From Sphingobacteruim zhuxiongii (GTDB taxonomy: Bacteria; Bacteroidota; Bacteroidia; Sphingobacteriales; Sphingobacteriaceae): DNA of 64,000 bases. A program made the translations under genes and the position numbers. Shown in pieces: positions 26,662-37,300 of this stretch. Location of the stretch: NCBI RefSeq assembly GCF_009557615.1, contig NZ_CP045652.1:3472001-3536000 (forward strand), written 5' to 3'. Numbering within the stretch: the stretch's first letter is position 1; every line of letters begins with the position of its first letter. A model generated the notes under the pieces. The model was not told the origin of the DNA. It made no database searches and was given only the letters and a program-made list of their open reading frames with translations.

Positions 26662-28142
26662 TATTTTACGATGTCTACCTTGTTGCTTTTATGCAAGAAT
26701 ATCTGTTCTTTCTTTCCTGCATCTACCTCATCAAACTGTACGTTTTCAAATTTGCCAACGTTTAAATCATCTGTTACAATTGCAGGTCGATAATCACTAG
26801 CCAGCGCCTTAAATTTTACATTTTTGAAGGTAACGTTGTTTGCATGACGAATATAGAATCCCCAAGCCGGTAACTCTTTAAACTGGGAGAATTCTGGGTA
26901 AGCAGCTTCCATCTCAGGAATTCCATCAAGTTCTTCTGCTGTTAATCCTCTCTTTGCATAGTATGGATTTCCTGCTCCTGGATATACAATCTCTATATTT
27001 TCCAAAGTCACATTTTCGATTTTGTAATTTGGTAATCCTACGATACTTGCTGGAGAAATATTTCTTGGTAAATCCTCGATTGGACCTTCGTAACTATAGC
27101 CTTTATCCGGTTTATCCATCGGTACTTCAGCATATACATTTCTAATGATGATATTTTTCATCACGGGCTCTTTCCCTTTGCTCCAACGGTTACCAATTCT
27201 TAAAAAGAATACATTTCCTGTATTGATTGATCTTACGCCGTCAACAAGAATATTATCAACAACACCTCCATCGACTGCAGCAAATGTAATCGCTGAACGA
27301 TAAGTGTCATAAACGGTTAGATTTTTAATAACGAAGTTGCGGAAGCCTCCACGTGAAACTGTACCAAACTTCAATCCTGATGCACTAGAACGAGCTGTAC
27401 AGTTCTCCACTAATACATTCTCACAAATAGCATTTGCATCGTGAGATTTAAAACATATCGCGTCATCAGCTGCGTCGAAATGTGAGTTTCGGATAATAAC
27501 ATCTTTGCAATCAACGATATCGATTCCATCATTATTCCAGTAAGATTTGCTATCTACAGTAATGCTATCAACCAATAAGTTTGTACACTGATCATAGGTT
27601 TGATTCCAGCTCGCTGGATCTTTTAACGTAATTCCGATAATCTTCACGTTTTTACATTCGCGGAAATAAACATTTTCTGGTCTGTTCCACTCGCGAACAC
27701 GATCGTATTTCAATTCATCTTCGATTAGACCGCGGTGAACAAGATTTAAAGTATTCATAGCGTTATCAAAACCTCGTCCATTAATCGTCCCCTGGCCTGT
27801 AATACCTATATTCTCCTGCTTTATCGCATAGATTAGTGATTTCCAGTTGATATATGGATCTTTATCGAAGTCAAAAGGATTTAAAGACGCTAAAATTGTC
27901 GCACCTCTTTCTAGATGTAGCGTTACGTTTGATTTAATGTAAATCGTTCCGGTGACATAATCTCCTGGACTGAAGACCAAGCGACCGCCGCCGTTTGCAT
28001 TCACATAATCAATTGCCGCTTGAATACTTTTGGTATTGAGTGTATTTCCATCCCCTTGTATTCCAAAATCTTTGACCGCATAGTCCTTTGCAAATACCTG
28101 AAGGCTGCAAAAACAAACGAGTAAGCATAATAATTTCTTCAT
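26661..28142 (-). CDS. GH28-family glycosidase (polygalacturonase-like), copy 2
   Basis: The protein (493 aa) has a signal peptide ending near residue 18 (LQVFAKDYAVKDFG) and a beta-helix with the GH28 residues intact: WNNDGIDIVDC, DAADDAICFKSHD and ARSSASGLKFGT. It is a full-length paralogue of copy 1. The C-terminal PEMEAAYPEFSQFKELPAWG is shared almost unchanged, while the N-terminal halves have diverged more. The two enzymes probably act on different linkages of the same galacturonate-rich substrate. It lies 17 nt after the GH106 gene. Confidence 0.92.
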   Translation of the reverse strand: MKKLLCLLVCFCSLQVFAKDYAVKDFGIQGDGNTLNTKSIQAAIDYVNANGGGRLVFSPGDYVTGTIYIKSNVTLHLERGATILASLNPFDFDKDPYINWKSLIYAIKQENIGITGQGTINGRGFDNAMNTLNLVHRGLIEDELKYDRVREWNRPENVYFRECKNVKIIGITLKDPASWNQTYDQCTNLLVDSITVDSKSYWNNDGIDIVDCKDVIIRNSHFDAADDAICFKSHDANAICENVLVENCTARSSASGLKFGTVSRGGFRNFVIKNLTVYDTYRSAITFAAVDGGVVDNILVDGVRSINTGNVFFLRIGNRWSKGKEPVMKNIIIRNVYAEVPMDKPDKGYSYEGPIEDLPRNISPASIVGLPNYKIENVTLENIEIVYPGAGNPYYAKRGLTAEELDGIPEMEAAYPEFSQFKELPAWGFYIRHANNVTFKNVKFKALASDYRPAIVTDDLNVGKFENVQFDEVDAGKKEQIFLHKSNKVDIVK

Positions 28143-28159
28143 TATTGTAGTCTTTTTGG

Positions 28160-31024
28160 TTAGTTATATATTTCTACTGGTCCAACGATACCCATGGACT
28201 GAATTTCTTGTTCTCTTCCGGGTCTGTTTACCCAGTATTGCGCATTCTCATTGTCTTTTAGGGTTTTCATAAAGTTCCCCATTGTGGTCGTTACGCGTAT
28301 TTCAATATCGTTACTTCCGACTTTTAAATACTTGCTGATATCATAGATACGACGTCCAAACCATTTAACGCCGACAGCTTGTCCGTTGATAAATAAGTCA
28401 GAGATTCCAAATACTTGACCTAGGTTCAACGTTTGATTTTTAGGATCATTAATCGTTACTTTCTTCCGATAAATTACTGTGCCTGAAAAATCACGTAGTT
28501 CATCATCCAATTTCATATCAACTAACTTCGCTAGCTGTTGCTTTTTACTTGTATTTTCTTGACCATGATTCAATTCTAGTTCCCATTGTTCGTTAAGGGT
28601 TTGCTTATTCGAACCATCAAGTTTTGGCGCCTGATACCATGTGCCTTCTTTCGCTTTATCGAATACAACTAAAAGCGATTCCGTTGGACCGAAGTTATGT
28701 TCAAACCCGTTAGCCGAGTCTAATTTCAATTTGCATCGCTCGCCCGTATCGGCATCCCAAATCCAAGCTTGCTTTCCTTTCCCAATCCCTGACAGGAAAT
28801 CTATACGAGTCTTATGACTGTTGAAACGATGCGCATTTTGGAAAAAGAAGAACTCCGATTGATCATCACGGATATATCTATTCTGCATAAAAAAGCGATT
28901 TGGCTCACTAATTCTTACATATTTTGGAAGCTTATTCGTTTGATGGAAGCTTTGGTACCATTCGAGGAATTTATTATCAGTTGGCTTCTCTACGAATATA
29001 AAGTTTGAGCCAAGATTCTTGATTTTATCCATCCAAGCTTGAACTTCTAAATCACGCGCTTGCATGTTCTTAAACCCTAAACTCTTTGAAGGCGTAGTCT
29101 CAATGCAAATTAATTTACCGCCTTGTTTCACGAATTCATACAGTTTTTTCGCTGTTTCCACATCTAAACTCTTAACTCCCGGAAGGAATAAGATACCATA
29201 TGCTTTCTTTCCAAACTTAATCTTGCCATGCTCTACTTTGGCATCTTTCAAGATTAATTCAGTCACATAATCTGCTGCACCCCCTGTCTTATGGATAGCT
29301 TCCCATAAGAGTGAAGTATATGGTACGTTTAAACGTTCTGGAAATGGGTCAGTTTGTACGCCTTTTTCTGCCCATAAATCGTAATTGGCAGGTAATATAG
29401 CCATGTCAGTATACATATCGGCGTGCTGTAACTGCGACGATAGGCGCGCTTTATAAGTATTTAAGTACTTGAAATATGGCCACCAGTTGTTTTTCTCCGA
29501 GTAATACGAACCATACTGTATCCAACCTGGAAATGGCGCCTGTTTCGGCGAGTAATTAAACCCGTGCCAAATGGAATGCGTAATCCCCGATAATAAGCTT
29601 TGATCAGAACCTAATTTAAGCAGTTCTAAGGTCGCGTTGAATACTAAATAGGTATTGGTCATCTCCTCACAACTTACAACCCGCTTACCTGTTAAATGAG
29701 CCGCAGAAGAAACATATTTGTTGATCATCGTATACCCTCTACCACGTCGATAGTCTTCATCCGACATTTCCTCACCTAATTTATGACGAAGGTAGTTTGT
29801 TGTCCAAGATTCACCCTCCGGTATATCATAGCCAAGCGACGTCTCTAACGGAAAGAATCCTCTACCATAAGCCTGCGCTCTAGATTTTACATTTAACCCT
29901 TTACACCAAGCTAGATATGTTTCTGTAAATCGTTCGCGCAACAAACACGCTTTAACATATTCAAAATCAAATCTTATTCGGTTTAGTATCTCTTTTACTT
30001 CGTCCGATTTCTCGGCTCCGTAATTTTCATCTACAACAGCTCCTAGTCTACCAACTTTGAACATGATGAATGGTAGATAAGGCATTAAGTCATATCCACA
30101 TCTTTTTTGGAATTCTGCAGCAAAATCATGTGTCCAATTACACCCCTCCAATTCCATACTATCAGAAAATAAGGCGCGCAAATAATTTGACAAGGCACCG
30201 ATTCTATTTTCCATTGTATTGGACATTCTATTCAGGTAATTTTCAACCGCCTTTTTATCCATGTGGTTTAAAATTGAACCTGATGCACCTGGCGCCCCAT
30301 TGATTACCTGTGCAAAAGAATTGAATTTAACTACAGCATATAGTACGTGCTTTCCTTCTGGCACATCAACCACGATGCTGACATCATTTCTTTTCGACGA
30401 TAAATCTTGCGCTTGCTGCAAGTTATTCATCGGATCTTTCGCTAAATGTAAAGAGAGGATCTCCGGCTTTCTTAACGGGTTTTTATCCGTAACTCCCGGA
30501 TCTACTGCCTGACAGATATTAAACTGTGAAGTTTCAAACTGTATAGGGCCAGTTAACTTTTCAGCATAGACTAGCACAACTTGTGCGCGTTCCTCTTCTT
30601 TAAGATCTTCCGAGCCAAATGGCCAGCCTGAGCCGACGATTAAATCACTCGTCATATCTAAAGATTTCGCATCGTCTGCAGCATGCTTAACTAAATCCAT
30701 CCATTCATTGCTCAACCACTTGACAGATGGGATTCCCATATCATCTGCACGTTTCGGAAAAGAAATCGGGTTGATTTCTACTCCGCCAATTCCAGCATCC
30801 TTTAAGAGACGTAGTTGACGGGACAATTCGCCTTTTTCAACTTTATCCCCATTCCACCACCATCGAACAAATGGACGATAATGCATACTAGGGTTTTTGA
30901 AAAGGCTATACCAATCCTCTTTTGCTAAATTGGCTGAGTTAGCAAAGGATTGCTCCAAATTTGCTAATGCTAATCCAGCACCTAACATGGAGGTGTTGCG
31001 TATAAAAGATCTTCGATTCATCAT
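28160..31024 (-). CDS. GH106-family alpha-L-rhamnosidase-like glycosidase
   Basis: The 954-residue protein opens with a twin-arginine-like export signal (NRRSFIRNTSMLGAGLALAN). The GH106 pattern follows: FVRWWWNGDKVEKGELSRQL, GIGGVEINPISFPKR, SDLIVGSGWPFG, and in the middle VSCEEMTNTY and YGSYYSEKNNWWPYF. A C-terminal galactose-binding-like beta-sandwich (LGQVFGISDLFINGQAVGVKWFGRR) completes the usual layout. The enzyme would release L-rhamnose from rhamnogalacturonan-type or other rhamnose-capped oligosaccharides. The rhamnose transporter and three rhamnose-degrading enzymes upstream on the same strand fit that job. The gap to the upstream gene is 1 nt. Confidence 0.9.
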   Translation of the reverse strand: MMNRRSFIRNTSMLGAGLALANLEQSFANSANLAKEDWYSLFKNPSMHYRPFVRWWWNGDKVEKGELSRQLRLLKDAGIGGVEINPISFPKRADDMGIPSVKWLSNEWMDLVKHAADDAKSLDMTSDLIVGSGWPFGSEDLKEEERAQVVLVYAEKLTGPIQFETSQFNICQAVDPGVTDKNPLRKPEILSLHLAKDPMNNLQQAQDLSSKRNDVSIVVDVPEGKHVLYAVVKFNSFAQVINGAPGASGSILNHMDKKAVENYLNRMSNTMENRIGALSNYLRALFSDSMELEGCNWTHDFAAEFQKRCGYDLMPYLPFIMFKVGRLGAVVDENYGAEKSDEVKEILNRIRFDFEYVKACLLRERFTETYLAWCKGLNVKSRAQAYGRGFFPLETSLGYDIPEGESWTTNYLRHKLGEEMSDEDYRRGRGYTMINKYVSSAAHLTGKRVVSCEEMTNTYLVFNATLELLKLGSDQSLLSGITHSIWHGFNYSPKQAPFPGWIQYGSYYSEKNNWWPYFKYLNTYKARLSSQLQHADMYTDMAILPANYDLWAEKGVQTDPFPERLNVPYTSLLWEAIHKTGGAADYVTELILKDAKVEHGKIKFGKKAYGILFLPGVKSLDVETAKKLYEFVKQGGKLICIETTPSKSLGFKNMQARDLEVQAWMDKIKNLGSNFIFVEKPTDNKFLEWYQSFHQTNKLPKYVRISEPNRFFMQNRYIRDDQSEFFFFQNAHRFNSHKTRIDFLSGIGKGKQAWIWDADTGERCKLKLDSANGFEHNFGPTESLLVVFDKAKEGTWYQAPKLDGSNKQTLNEQWELELNHGQENTSKKQQLAKLVDMKLDDELRDFSGTVIYRKKVTINDPKNQTLNLGQVFGISDLFINGQAVGVKWFGRRIYDISKYLKVGSNDIEIRVTTTMGNFMKTLKDNENAQYWVNRPGREQEIQSMGIVGPVEIYN

Positions 31025-31025
31025 T

Positions 31026-31871
31026 TTAAATAGTCTTCAAATGATCCAATAGGTATTTTTTAATCCACAGGTTTTGTCTCCATTGTTCCTGATAGTCAAG
31101 GTCTCGATCTCCTGAGCTAATCAGATAAGGCGCTGGTCCGAATTCTGTGGTAAAGGTTAATTTGGTTCTTCCTAATTGGATTTGTGTATTTATATATTGT
31201 TGCCAGACCGCTAAATGGGTCTTTACTATATTTTCAAACAAAGGGTTTGTTACGTCTGATATTTGCGATCCTTGTGTATGCCCTACGCGGGTGTGCACAT
31301 GTCGAACATCAACAAGTAAACTTGATAACAAGTCTTGTTGATCTTCTAGAAAACTCTCCGATACACAATACCAGTGAGAAACATCCAAAGTTAATTTTAA
31401 CGATGGAAATAGTTCCCTGATTTTCGGAATTCTATGAATTCCATAGGTCCATTTATTGCGATGTGTCTCTTGATAAATGGCGATTCCGGTTTTCTGTTCA
31501 ACATTAGCACATATTTCTAAACAGGCTAATATTTGCTCTGTCGAATAGAACTCTCGTCCTACTTGTGCAGAAATAAAACGTGGTGCTAATCCAAAATTAC
31601 CTAAACTAGCTAATTCTGTTAATTGCGATTCTAGCAATTCCAAATAATGTGCAAAGTCTTTTATTTCACCAAATACGGCATACACAATGGTATAATCCAA
31701 TTGGCGATCGGAAAGACTTTGCAGCATTTCCTGGTAATTATTTTTATTTTTCTCCCCATAGGGATACCATTCAATTCCCCGATATCCTTCGCTCTCCACT
31801 ACATCCAAAAAATCTGGCCAAGCAATATGCTCAGCACCCCAGCGCGGATAAAAGAATTCTAGTTCTACCAT
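31026..31871 (-). CDS. TIM-barrel sugar isomerase/epimerase family protein in the PUL
   Basis: The protein (281 aa) is an AP-endonuclease-2/xylose-isomerase-like TIM barrel. It has YRGIEWYPYGEKNK near the start, GIAIYQETHRNKW with a strand-end Glu and His, LKLTLDVSHWYC with Asp and His, DVRHVHTRVGHTQGS and a C-terminal TFTTEFGPAPY Glu. Its metal site appears complete. It has no signal peptide and acts in the cytoplasm. Its start overlaps the dioxygenase stop by 7 nt, and GH106 follows after 1 nt, so it is firmly part of the operon. The substrate is presumably a sugar or sugar acid released from the polymer. Confidence 0.85.
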   Translation of the reverse strand: MVELEFFYPRWGAEHIAWPDFLDVVESEGYRGIEWYPYGEKNKNNYQEMLQSLSDRQLDYTIVYAVFGEIKDFAHYLELLESQLTELASLGNFGLAPRFISAQVGREFYSTEQILACLEICANVEQKTGIAIYQETHRNKWTYGIHRIPKIRELFPSLKLTLDVSHWYCVSESFLEDQQDLLSSLLVDVRHVHTRVGHTQGSQISDVTNPLFENIVKTHLAVWQQYINTQIQLGRTKLTFTTEFGPAPYLISSGDRDLDYQEQWRQNLWIKKYLLDHLKTI

Positions 31872-32686
31872 GATTTATGATAGATTAATGGATTTTGTTG
31901 ATCATCATTTAATACGTCTCCCTCTTTTAAGGTTGACAAATAGTCTGGAGGAAGAATATTCGCTTGACCATTAAATACATTGCCATCAGGCATGTACGCA
32001 CAAGTCATTGCTCTACGATAACCATTAGTCATATTTGGTCCCGCTCCATGAATGGTTAATCCATTATGGAATGAACAGCTTCCTGCCTTTAATGGTGCTG
32101 CTACTGGATTAATTTGTGCTAACTCTGGATATACCTCGAAGATGCCATTCATATTCTTACCGATACCGATATTCGTGAAATTGGTCACTTTGAAAGATCC
32201 TGGAACGAAGTACAAACATCCATTCTCTAAAGTCGCGTCATCTAGAGCGATCCAGATTGACAATGCTTCTCTATCTGAAAAAGACCAGAAAGGGGTATCT
32301 AAATGCCAAGCTGTAGGATTAGCAAATGGGCGCTTGAATAACGCTTGATCATGCCATATACGAACACCATCAGCTTGTGCCAAATTGCTTACTAATTCGC
32401 CTATCCTTGGATCCAACATCAATTCTTTGACTCCCTCATCAGTTTGCCAAAGATTTAACAATTGATCGAATACTTTTCCAAAGTAATCTGCGTCTTTGTT
32501 GATCCCATCATCTTCACCAACTTGTGTTTTCTTTCCTGGCATTTTTTGACCTGCACGCTGCTCTACAGCATTGAAAACAACCGTACGCCAGTGCTCTAGC
32601 TCTTCGGGATTTAAGAAATCTTCAATAACTAAATAACCGTTCTCACGATAGAATGCAATTTGCTCTGGGCTAACTTGATACTTCAT
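31865..32686 (-). CDS. Phytanoyl-CoA-dioxygenase-family Fe(II)/2-oxoglutarate oxygenase
   Basis: This 273-residue protein has the double-stranded beta-helix oxygenase pattern with the iron triad H128-x-D130 (AWHLDTPFWSF) and H213 (LTIHGAGPN), and an Arg pair at 224-225 for 2-oxoglutarate binding. The length is normal for the family, and no signal peptide is present. It follows SusD after 64 nt and overlaps the TIM-barrel gene by 7 nt. An iron oxygenase inside a glycan operon is unusual; it might oxidise or demethylate a modified sugar. Its substrate is unknown. Confidence 0.9.
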   Translation of the reverse strand: MKYQVSPEQIAFYRENGYLVIEDFLNPEELEHWRTVVFNAVEQRAGQKMPGKKTQVGEDDGINKDADYFGKVFDQLLNLWQTDEGVKELMLDPRIGELVSNLAQADGVRIWHDQALFKRPFANPTAWHLDTPFWSFSDREALSIWIALDDATLENGCLYFVPGSFKVTNFTNIGIGKNMNGIFEVYPELAQINPVAAPLKAGSCSFHNGLTIHGAGPNMTNGYRRAMTCAYMPDGNVFNGQANILPPDYLSTLKEGDVLNDDQQNPLIYHKSW

Positions 32687-32712
32687 AATAATAGATTTAT
32701 TTATAATATAGG

Positions 32713-32744
32713 ATAAAGCAAGGTCTGGGCAGACCTTGCTTTAT
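32713..32744 (-). other. Perfect RNA hairpin after susD
   Basis: A perfect 15-bp stem (ATAAAGCAAGGTCTG and its reverse complement around GG) starts about 6 nt past the susD stop. No T-run follows on the minus strand, so it is more likely a 3'-end stabiliser or partial attenuator that keeps susCD mRNA above the enzyme genes. Confidence 0.7.
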
Positions 32745-32750
32745 GATTGA

Positions 32751-34349
32751 TTAATTTTGTACCATTCGATCGTTGTACATCATCTCATCCAGTGGTATCT
32801 GTAATGTCATTTTAGATACTGGATAAGTAGATTTATCGACATGGTTCTTAGAACTTGCACGATCTACCGCAATATTCCAACGTTTATTGTTATAGAACTC
32901 ACGTCCTCCTTCTCCCCAAAGTTCAATTCTCGTTTGCAATTGAACCATTTGAAGTGGAGTTAAGCCAGCCATAGTCGGATATGTATCTACTGTTAATGGC
33001 GTAGCACCAGCTTTTGTTCTAGCTGCTAAAAGCTTGTTAAGTGTCGCTTTAGCACCAGCCGCGTCTCCGCTTTGTGCTTGCGCTTCTGCTTTCATTAGCA
33101 ATGCTTCAGCTGAACGGAAATAATAAGCGGTATTTCTACCCACGTTCTTTTTATCATCACTTCCTAAGCCATGCGTTGCGGCAAACTTCAAGTTTGTAAA
33201 GGCTGGAATAACGCGTTTGTCACCGTTCGTCGGATAGGTATAATCACCCCACTGAGTTGCCATAAAGGCCTCTTTACGGAAATCATCCGACGCGATTTTA
33301 TTATATAACCTATCGTCAATACGTTGGAAACCCTCACTCAAGCCACCATAGCTTTCTGCAAAAGGATTCATCAATCTATTGTGCGTTGTTAATGCATCGC
33401 CAAGTGGGAATCCGAAGATTACTTCTGGGTTGATAGCATTGTTCAAGAATCCATTTTTCTCTGGTCGCATAATTGGAGCAGCATTTGTACCATCATTGGT
33501 AGCACCATATGCAGACTGCGGAATTAGATTTGGATATTTAGCTAAGATATCATTTGTCAATGTGATCACAGACGTCCAATCGCCAGTCCATAAGGATACG
33601 CGAGCAAGGATGAAGTTTGCTACACCTAGGTCAAAGTCATTCTGCGCACTAGTATATCCGATTCCTGCATCTTTAAAGTATTGGATTGCCTTATTTAAAT
33701 CCGCTTTGATAAAGGCATAAGTTTCATCTGCCGTGTAACGAGCTTTACTTTCTTGAATAGGCAAGTAAGTATCATAAAGAGGCATTCCTAACTTATCTTT
33801 GCCACCTTGTAAATAGGCTTGCTGATAATTTTCCATCAAGTAATTGTAGGCATAAGCACGCAAGATTAATCCACGAGCCTTAAATTCCTTCAATTTCGCG
33901 TTGGTGCCAACTGTTTCATCATCCAAATAGTTCAGCATCTTGTTGGCCGTTGTGATGGCGTTCCATGCGTAGTACCAGTAAGGGGAGTTTTTGTCGGTTC
34001 CTTCAGAGATGAAATCTATAAAGCGATACTCATCTGCACCAAAAATATTCAAATTGGTACTTCCAAATACGATATCATTTCCCTCGATATTACGCATAAT
34101 ATCAAGTCCTTGTACGTCATAATAGCGAAGATCTGCACCACCAACTAAATTAATACCCTGAAAATTGAGCATTCGGGGCATATTGTTCGCCATACCACCT
34201 AACACAGTATTAATGGTTTCCTCATCACCGCTTTTTAATAACTGTTGGATTTGTTCATCCGTAATGTTATTCGGAGGGGCTACGTCTAATTTCTTACTAC
34301 ATGAAACGAATAACGTTCCACCGATTAAGAATAAAAATATCTTTTTCAT
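32751..34349 (-). CDS. susD: SusD/RagB-family surface glycan-binding lipoprotein
   Basis: The 532-residue protein has a lipoprotein signal (FVSC, Cys17) and the SusD TPR-rich helical core: TANKMLNYLDDETVG, FKARGLILRAYAYNYLME, SAEALLMKAEAQAQSGDAAGAK and the C-terminal RIELWGEGGREFYNNKRW. It would sit on the outer membrane surface as the lid of the SusC pore and bind oligosaccharides. The gene lies 14 nt after susC, the standard pairing. Neighbouring GH106 and GH28 genes suggest a rhamnose- and galacturonate-containing ligand. The symbol follows family usage; the real ligand is not starch. Confidence 0.95.
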   Translation of the reverse strand: MKKIFLFLIGGTLFVSCSKKLDVAPPNNITDEQIQQLLKSGDEETINTVLGGMANNMPRMLNFQGINLVGGADLRYYDVQGLDIMRNIEGNDIVFGSTNLNIFGADEYRFIDFISEGTDKNSPYWYYAWNAITTANKMLNYLDDETVGTNAKLKEFKARGLILRAYAYNYLMENYQQAYLQGGKDKLGMPLYDTYLPIQESKARYTADETYAFIKADLNKAIQYFKDAGIGYTSAQNDFDLGVANFILARVSLWTGDWTSVITLTNDILAKYPNLIPQSAYGATNDGTNAAPIMRPEKNGFLNNAINPEVIFGFPLGDALTTHNRLMNPFAESYGGLSEGFQRIDDRLYNKIASDDFRKEAFMATQWGDYTYPTNGDKRVIPAFTNLKFAATHGLGSDDKKNVGRNTAYYFRSAEALLMKAEAQAQSGDAAGAKATLNKLLAARTKAGATPLTVDTYPTMAGLTPLQMVQLQTRIELWGEGGREFYNNKRWNIAVDRASSKNHVDKSTYPVSKMTLQIPLDEMMYNDRMVQN

Positions 34350-34363
34350 AATGTGATTCCTGA

Positions 34364-37300
34364 TTAAAATTCTAGATTAACACCACCAGAGAATGTACGC
34401 ATCGTTGGGTAGCTGTAAGCACCTACTTCCCATCCACCTACTAATGACATTCTTGGGTCAATACCACTGTGTGAAGTCAACATGAACATGTTATCTCCTG
34501 ATGCATATACTCTCAACTTCTTAATTTTACTTTTTCCAAGTAATCTCTCAGGAACTGTATATCCAATCGTAATATTCTTAAAGTTCAAGTATGAAGCATT
34601 GAACAATGCCATGTCGCTATACATCCAGCTACCGAAAGTAGAACCATTACCATTTGCATTACCATACATAACCATTGGGAATTTAGCCCCTGTATTTTCA
34701 GGAGTCCATGTATCTCCAATTAGTTCTGCTGATAGTGCTTTAGCAGGATTTTCTGATACATATAAGCTATTTGCGTACTCTGTACTCAAGAATTTACCGC
34801 CCAATTGATAAGCGAAAGCTCCATATAAGTCAAAGTTTTTGTAGCGTAGAGAAGTAGAGAAGCCACCAATCCATTTAGGTACTGCGGAACCCATTTCGTA
34901 ACGACTTGCTTTAGAGTAGTCTGCTGTTGCAACACTTTCGCCAACCTTTGATCCAGAGAATAACCCTGCGGATAAATCGGCTTCTGTTACTTGGTGGTAG
35001 AACATCGGTAAGCCCGAGCTTTGATCTACACCCGCATACTTGAATAAGTACATGTTAAAATAATCCTTATCGATACCACGTAGATAAGCAATATTACCAG
35101 ATCCACCTGTACCTGCAGCACTCCATCCCTCTACTGAACCGGTCCAATCACCATTCAATGCTGCTGAACCTACACCTGGAGGAACTTCTTTTAAGATTGT
35201 CTTATAATGTGTACCATTCGTCGCTAATGTCCAAGTCAAATTTTCATTCTTAATAACATCTACACTTAAATCAACTTCGAAACCTGAGTTGTTTAGGCGC
35301 GCTGTATTGGTCGAAATCGAAGATTGTCCTTTGGAATATGAAATAGGTTGAGACCAGATACCATTAGTTGTTGTTCTGTTGTAGTAATCTAATGTTAGAC
35401 GTACGCGGTTGAAAAATCCTAAATCTAGGCCGGCGTCAAACGTGTTCACTTTCTCCCATGTTAATTGATCATTCACATAGGCATTTTGATTTAACACATA
35501 CGATGCTGGAAGTCCGACACCACTATTACTTGTTTGATATACCGCTGAGAATCCCCAAGTTTGGTATCCAGAGTAATTTGAAATACCATTTTGGTTACCG
35601 ATCACACCGTAACTAGCACGAACTTTTAAATTATCTAACCAACTGCTGGTGTTTGCCATAAAGTCTTCAGCATTGATTCTCCATCCACCGCCTACTGACC
35701 AGAATGTTCCCCAACGCTTGTCTTTCAATTTAAACTTCGATGAACCATCGCGACGTACGGATACCTGAGCGAAATACTTATCAGCGTAATTATAGTTACC
35801 TCGAGCGAAATAACTCTCCATACGACGTGTATCAATACCACCACCTGGATTCGCAAATGTACCTCCATCATAGCGTCCTACATAGTTCGCATAAGAAGGG
35901 AAGTTATCAATTAACGAGTAAGATGAACGATAGTTAATCGTTTCAAATTGGTAAGAATCGTATTCATGACCCAATAATGCTTCAATCGAGTGAGATCCAA
36001 TTGTTTTATTGTAGTTCAATAATTGCTGAGCATTCATAATCGTCACATTCGAGAATACTTTTCCGAATGCACCAACACCTGCTGACTGACCAGACTCTGA
36101 GTTCCAGTAACGAGTACGGATATCATTAAACTTATCAAGCGAGAAGTTTGCTGTGAATGTAAAATCGTTTAAGAAATTAACATTTCCGTAAACACGTGTA
36201 TTCCAATCATCAGAAACACGCTTATCGATATCATTGTCTAATACCGTAAAAATATTCGTTGTACTTAGCGCCGCTGCAGTAGGTCCTACTGGCGACCAAG
36301 TATCACCTTGCTTAACATGGACTTTATTCTGTCCGTTTTCTTGGATAATATTCCCGTTTTGATCGCGCGCATAAATTTGCGTTAATGGATTTTGACCATT
36401 GATAAAACGAAATACATTAGAAACGGCACTACCTGCATTACGTCCGAAACGTGTTGCTGGTGATTGCGTATCACGGTTTGCATATCCTACGTTTGCACCA
36501 ATTTTCAACCAATCATAAACCTGTGCATTTACATTCGCACGACCGTTATAGCGTTTGAATGATGATCCGCGGATGTATGATGGGTCTTCTAAGTAACCCC
36601 CAGAAATAAAATAATCTATTTTATCTGAGCCTCCTGAGGCAGAAACATTATATTCTTGGCGTGTTCTATTTTCTAATAAATGTGAATCATAGGTTTCGTT
36701 GTAAAGAAGATTAGCATTTGGATTTAATTTACCATCCGTATTAACTAAATATGCTCCAGTCATCGTTGAAGAAGCGTTTGCACCAGATCCTGTTGGCGTA
36801 TATACTGCACCTGGCACATTATACAGCATCCAGTTTCCTAAGTTGTTCGCTTTAAAGTCGGTCATCGAACCTGTGTAGTCGAATATGTGTTTAGAAGCAA
36901 ATTCAGCTGCATCCTCATGTGACATATTCGGATTTTGCACGTTGGTTGTGTAATTTTGTGCTCTACCAGATCCATTGACACCATAGCGTACCGAGTTGTA
37001 AATAGACAACCAAGCGAATTCATAGATATCTTTTGGGTCAGAAATCTTATCGAATTGGTAAGGACCAACTTGATTCATTCCCATTTTACCTTCGAATGCA
37101 ATTCTCGGCGTACCTTTAACTCCCTTTTTTGTTGTTATCAAAACAACACCATTCGCACCACGAGAACCGTAAAGTGCTGTAGAAGCGGCGTCTTTTAAGA
37201 TCGTCACGTTTTCAATGTCTTTAGGACTGATCGAAGCTAAAGGGTTTTCGTTTTGTGCTGGAACACCATCGATTACCACTAATGCTCCTGACGTATTCTG

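Noticed and set aside
24424-28142. A frameshifted full-length third GH28 gene
   Set aside because: Only 12 nt separate the short gene's stop from the next start, so no shifted C-terminal half exists.
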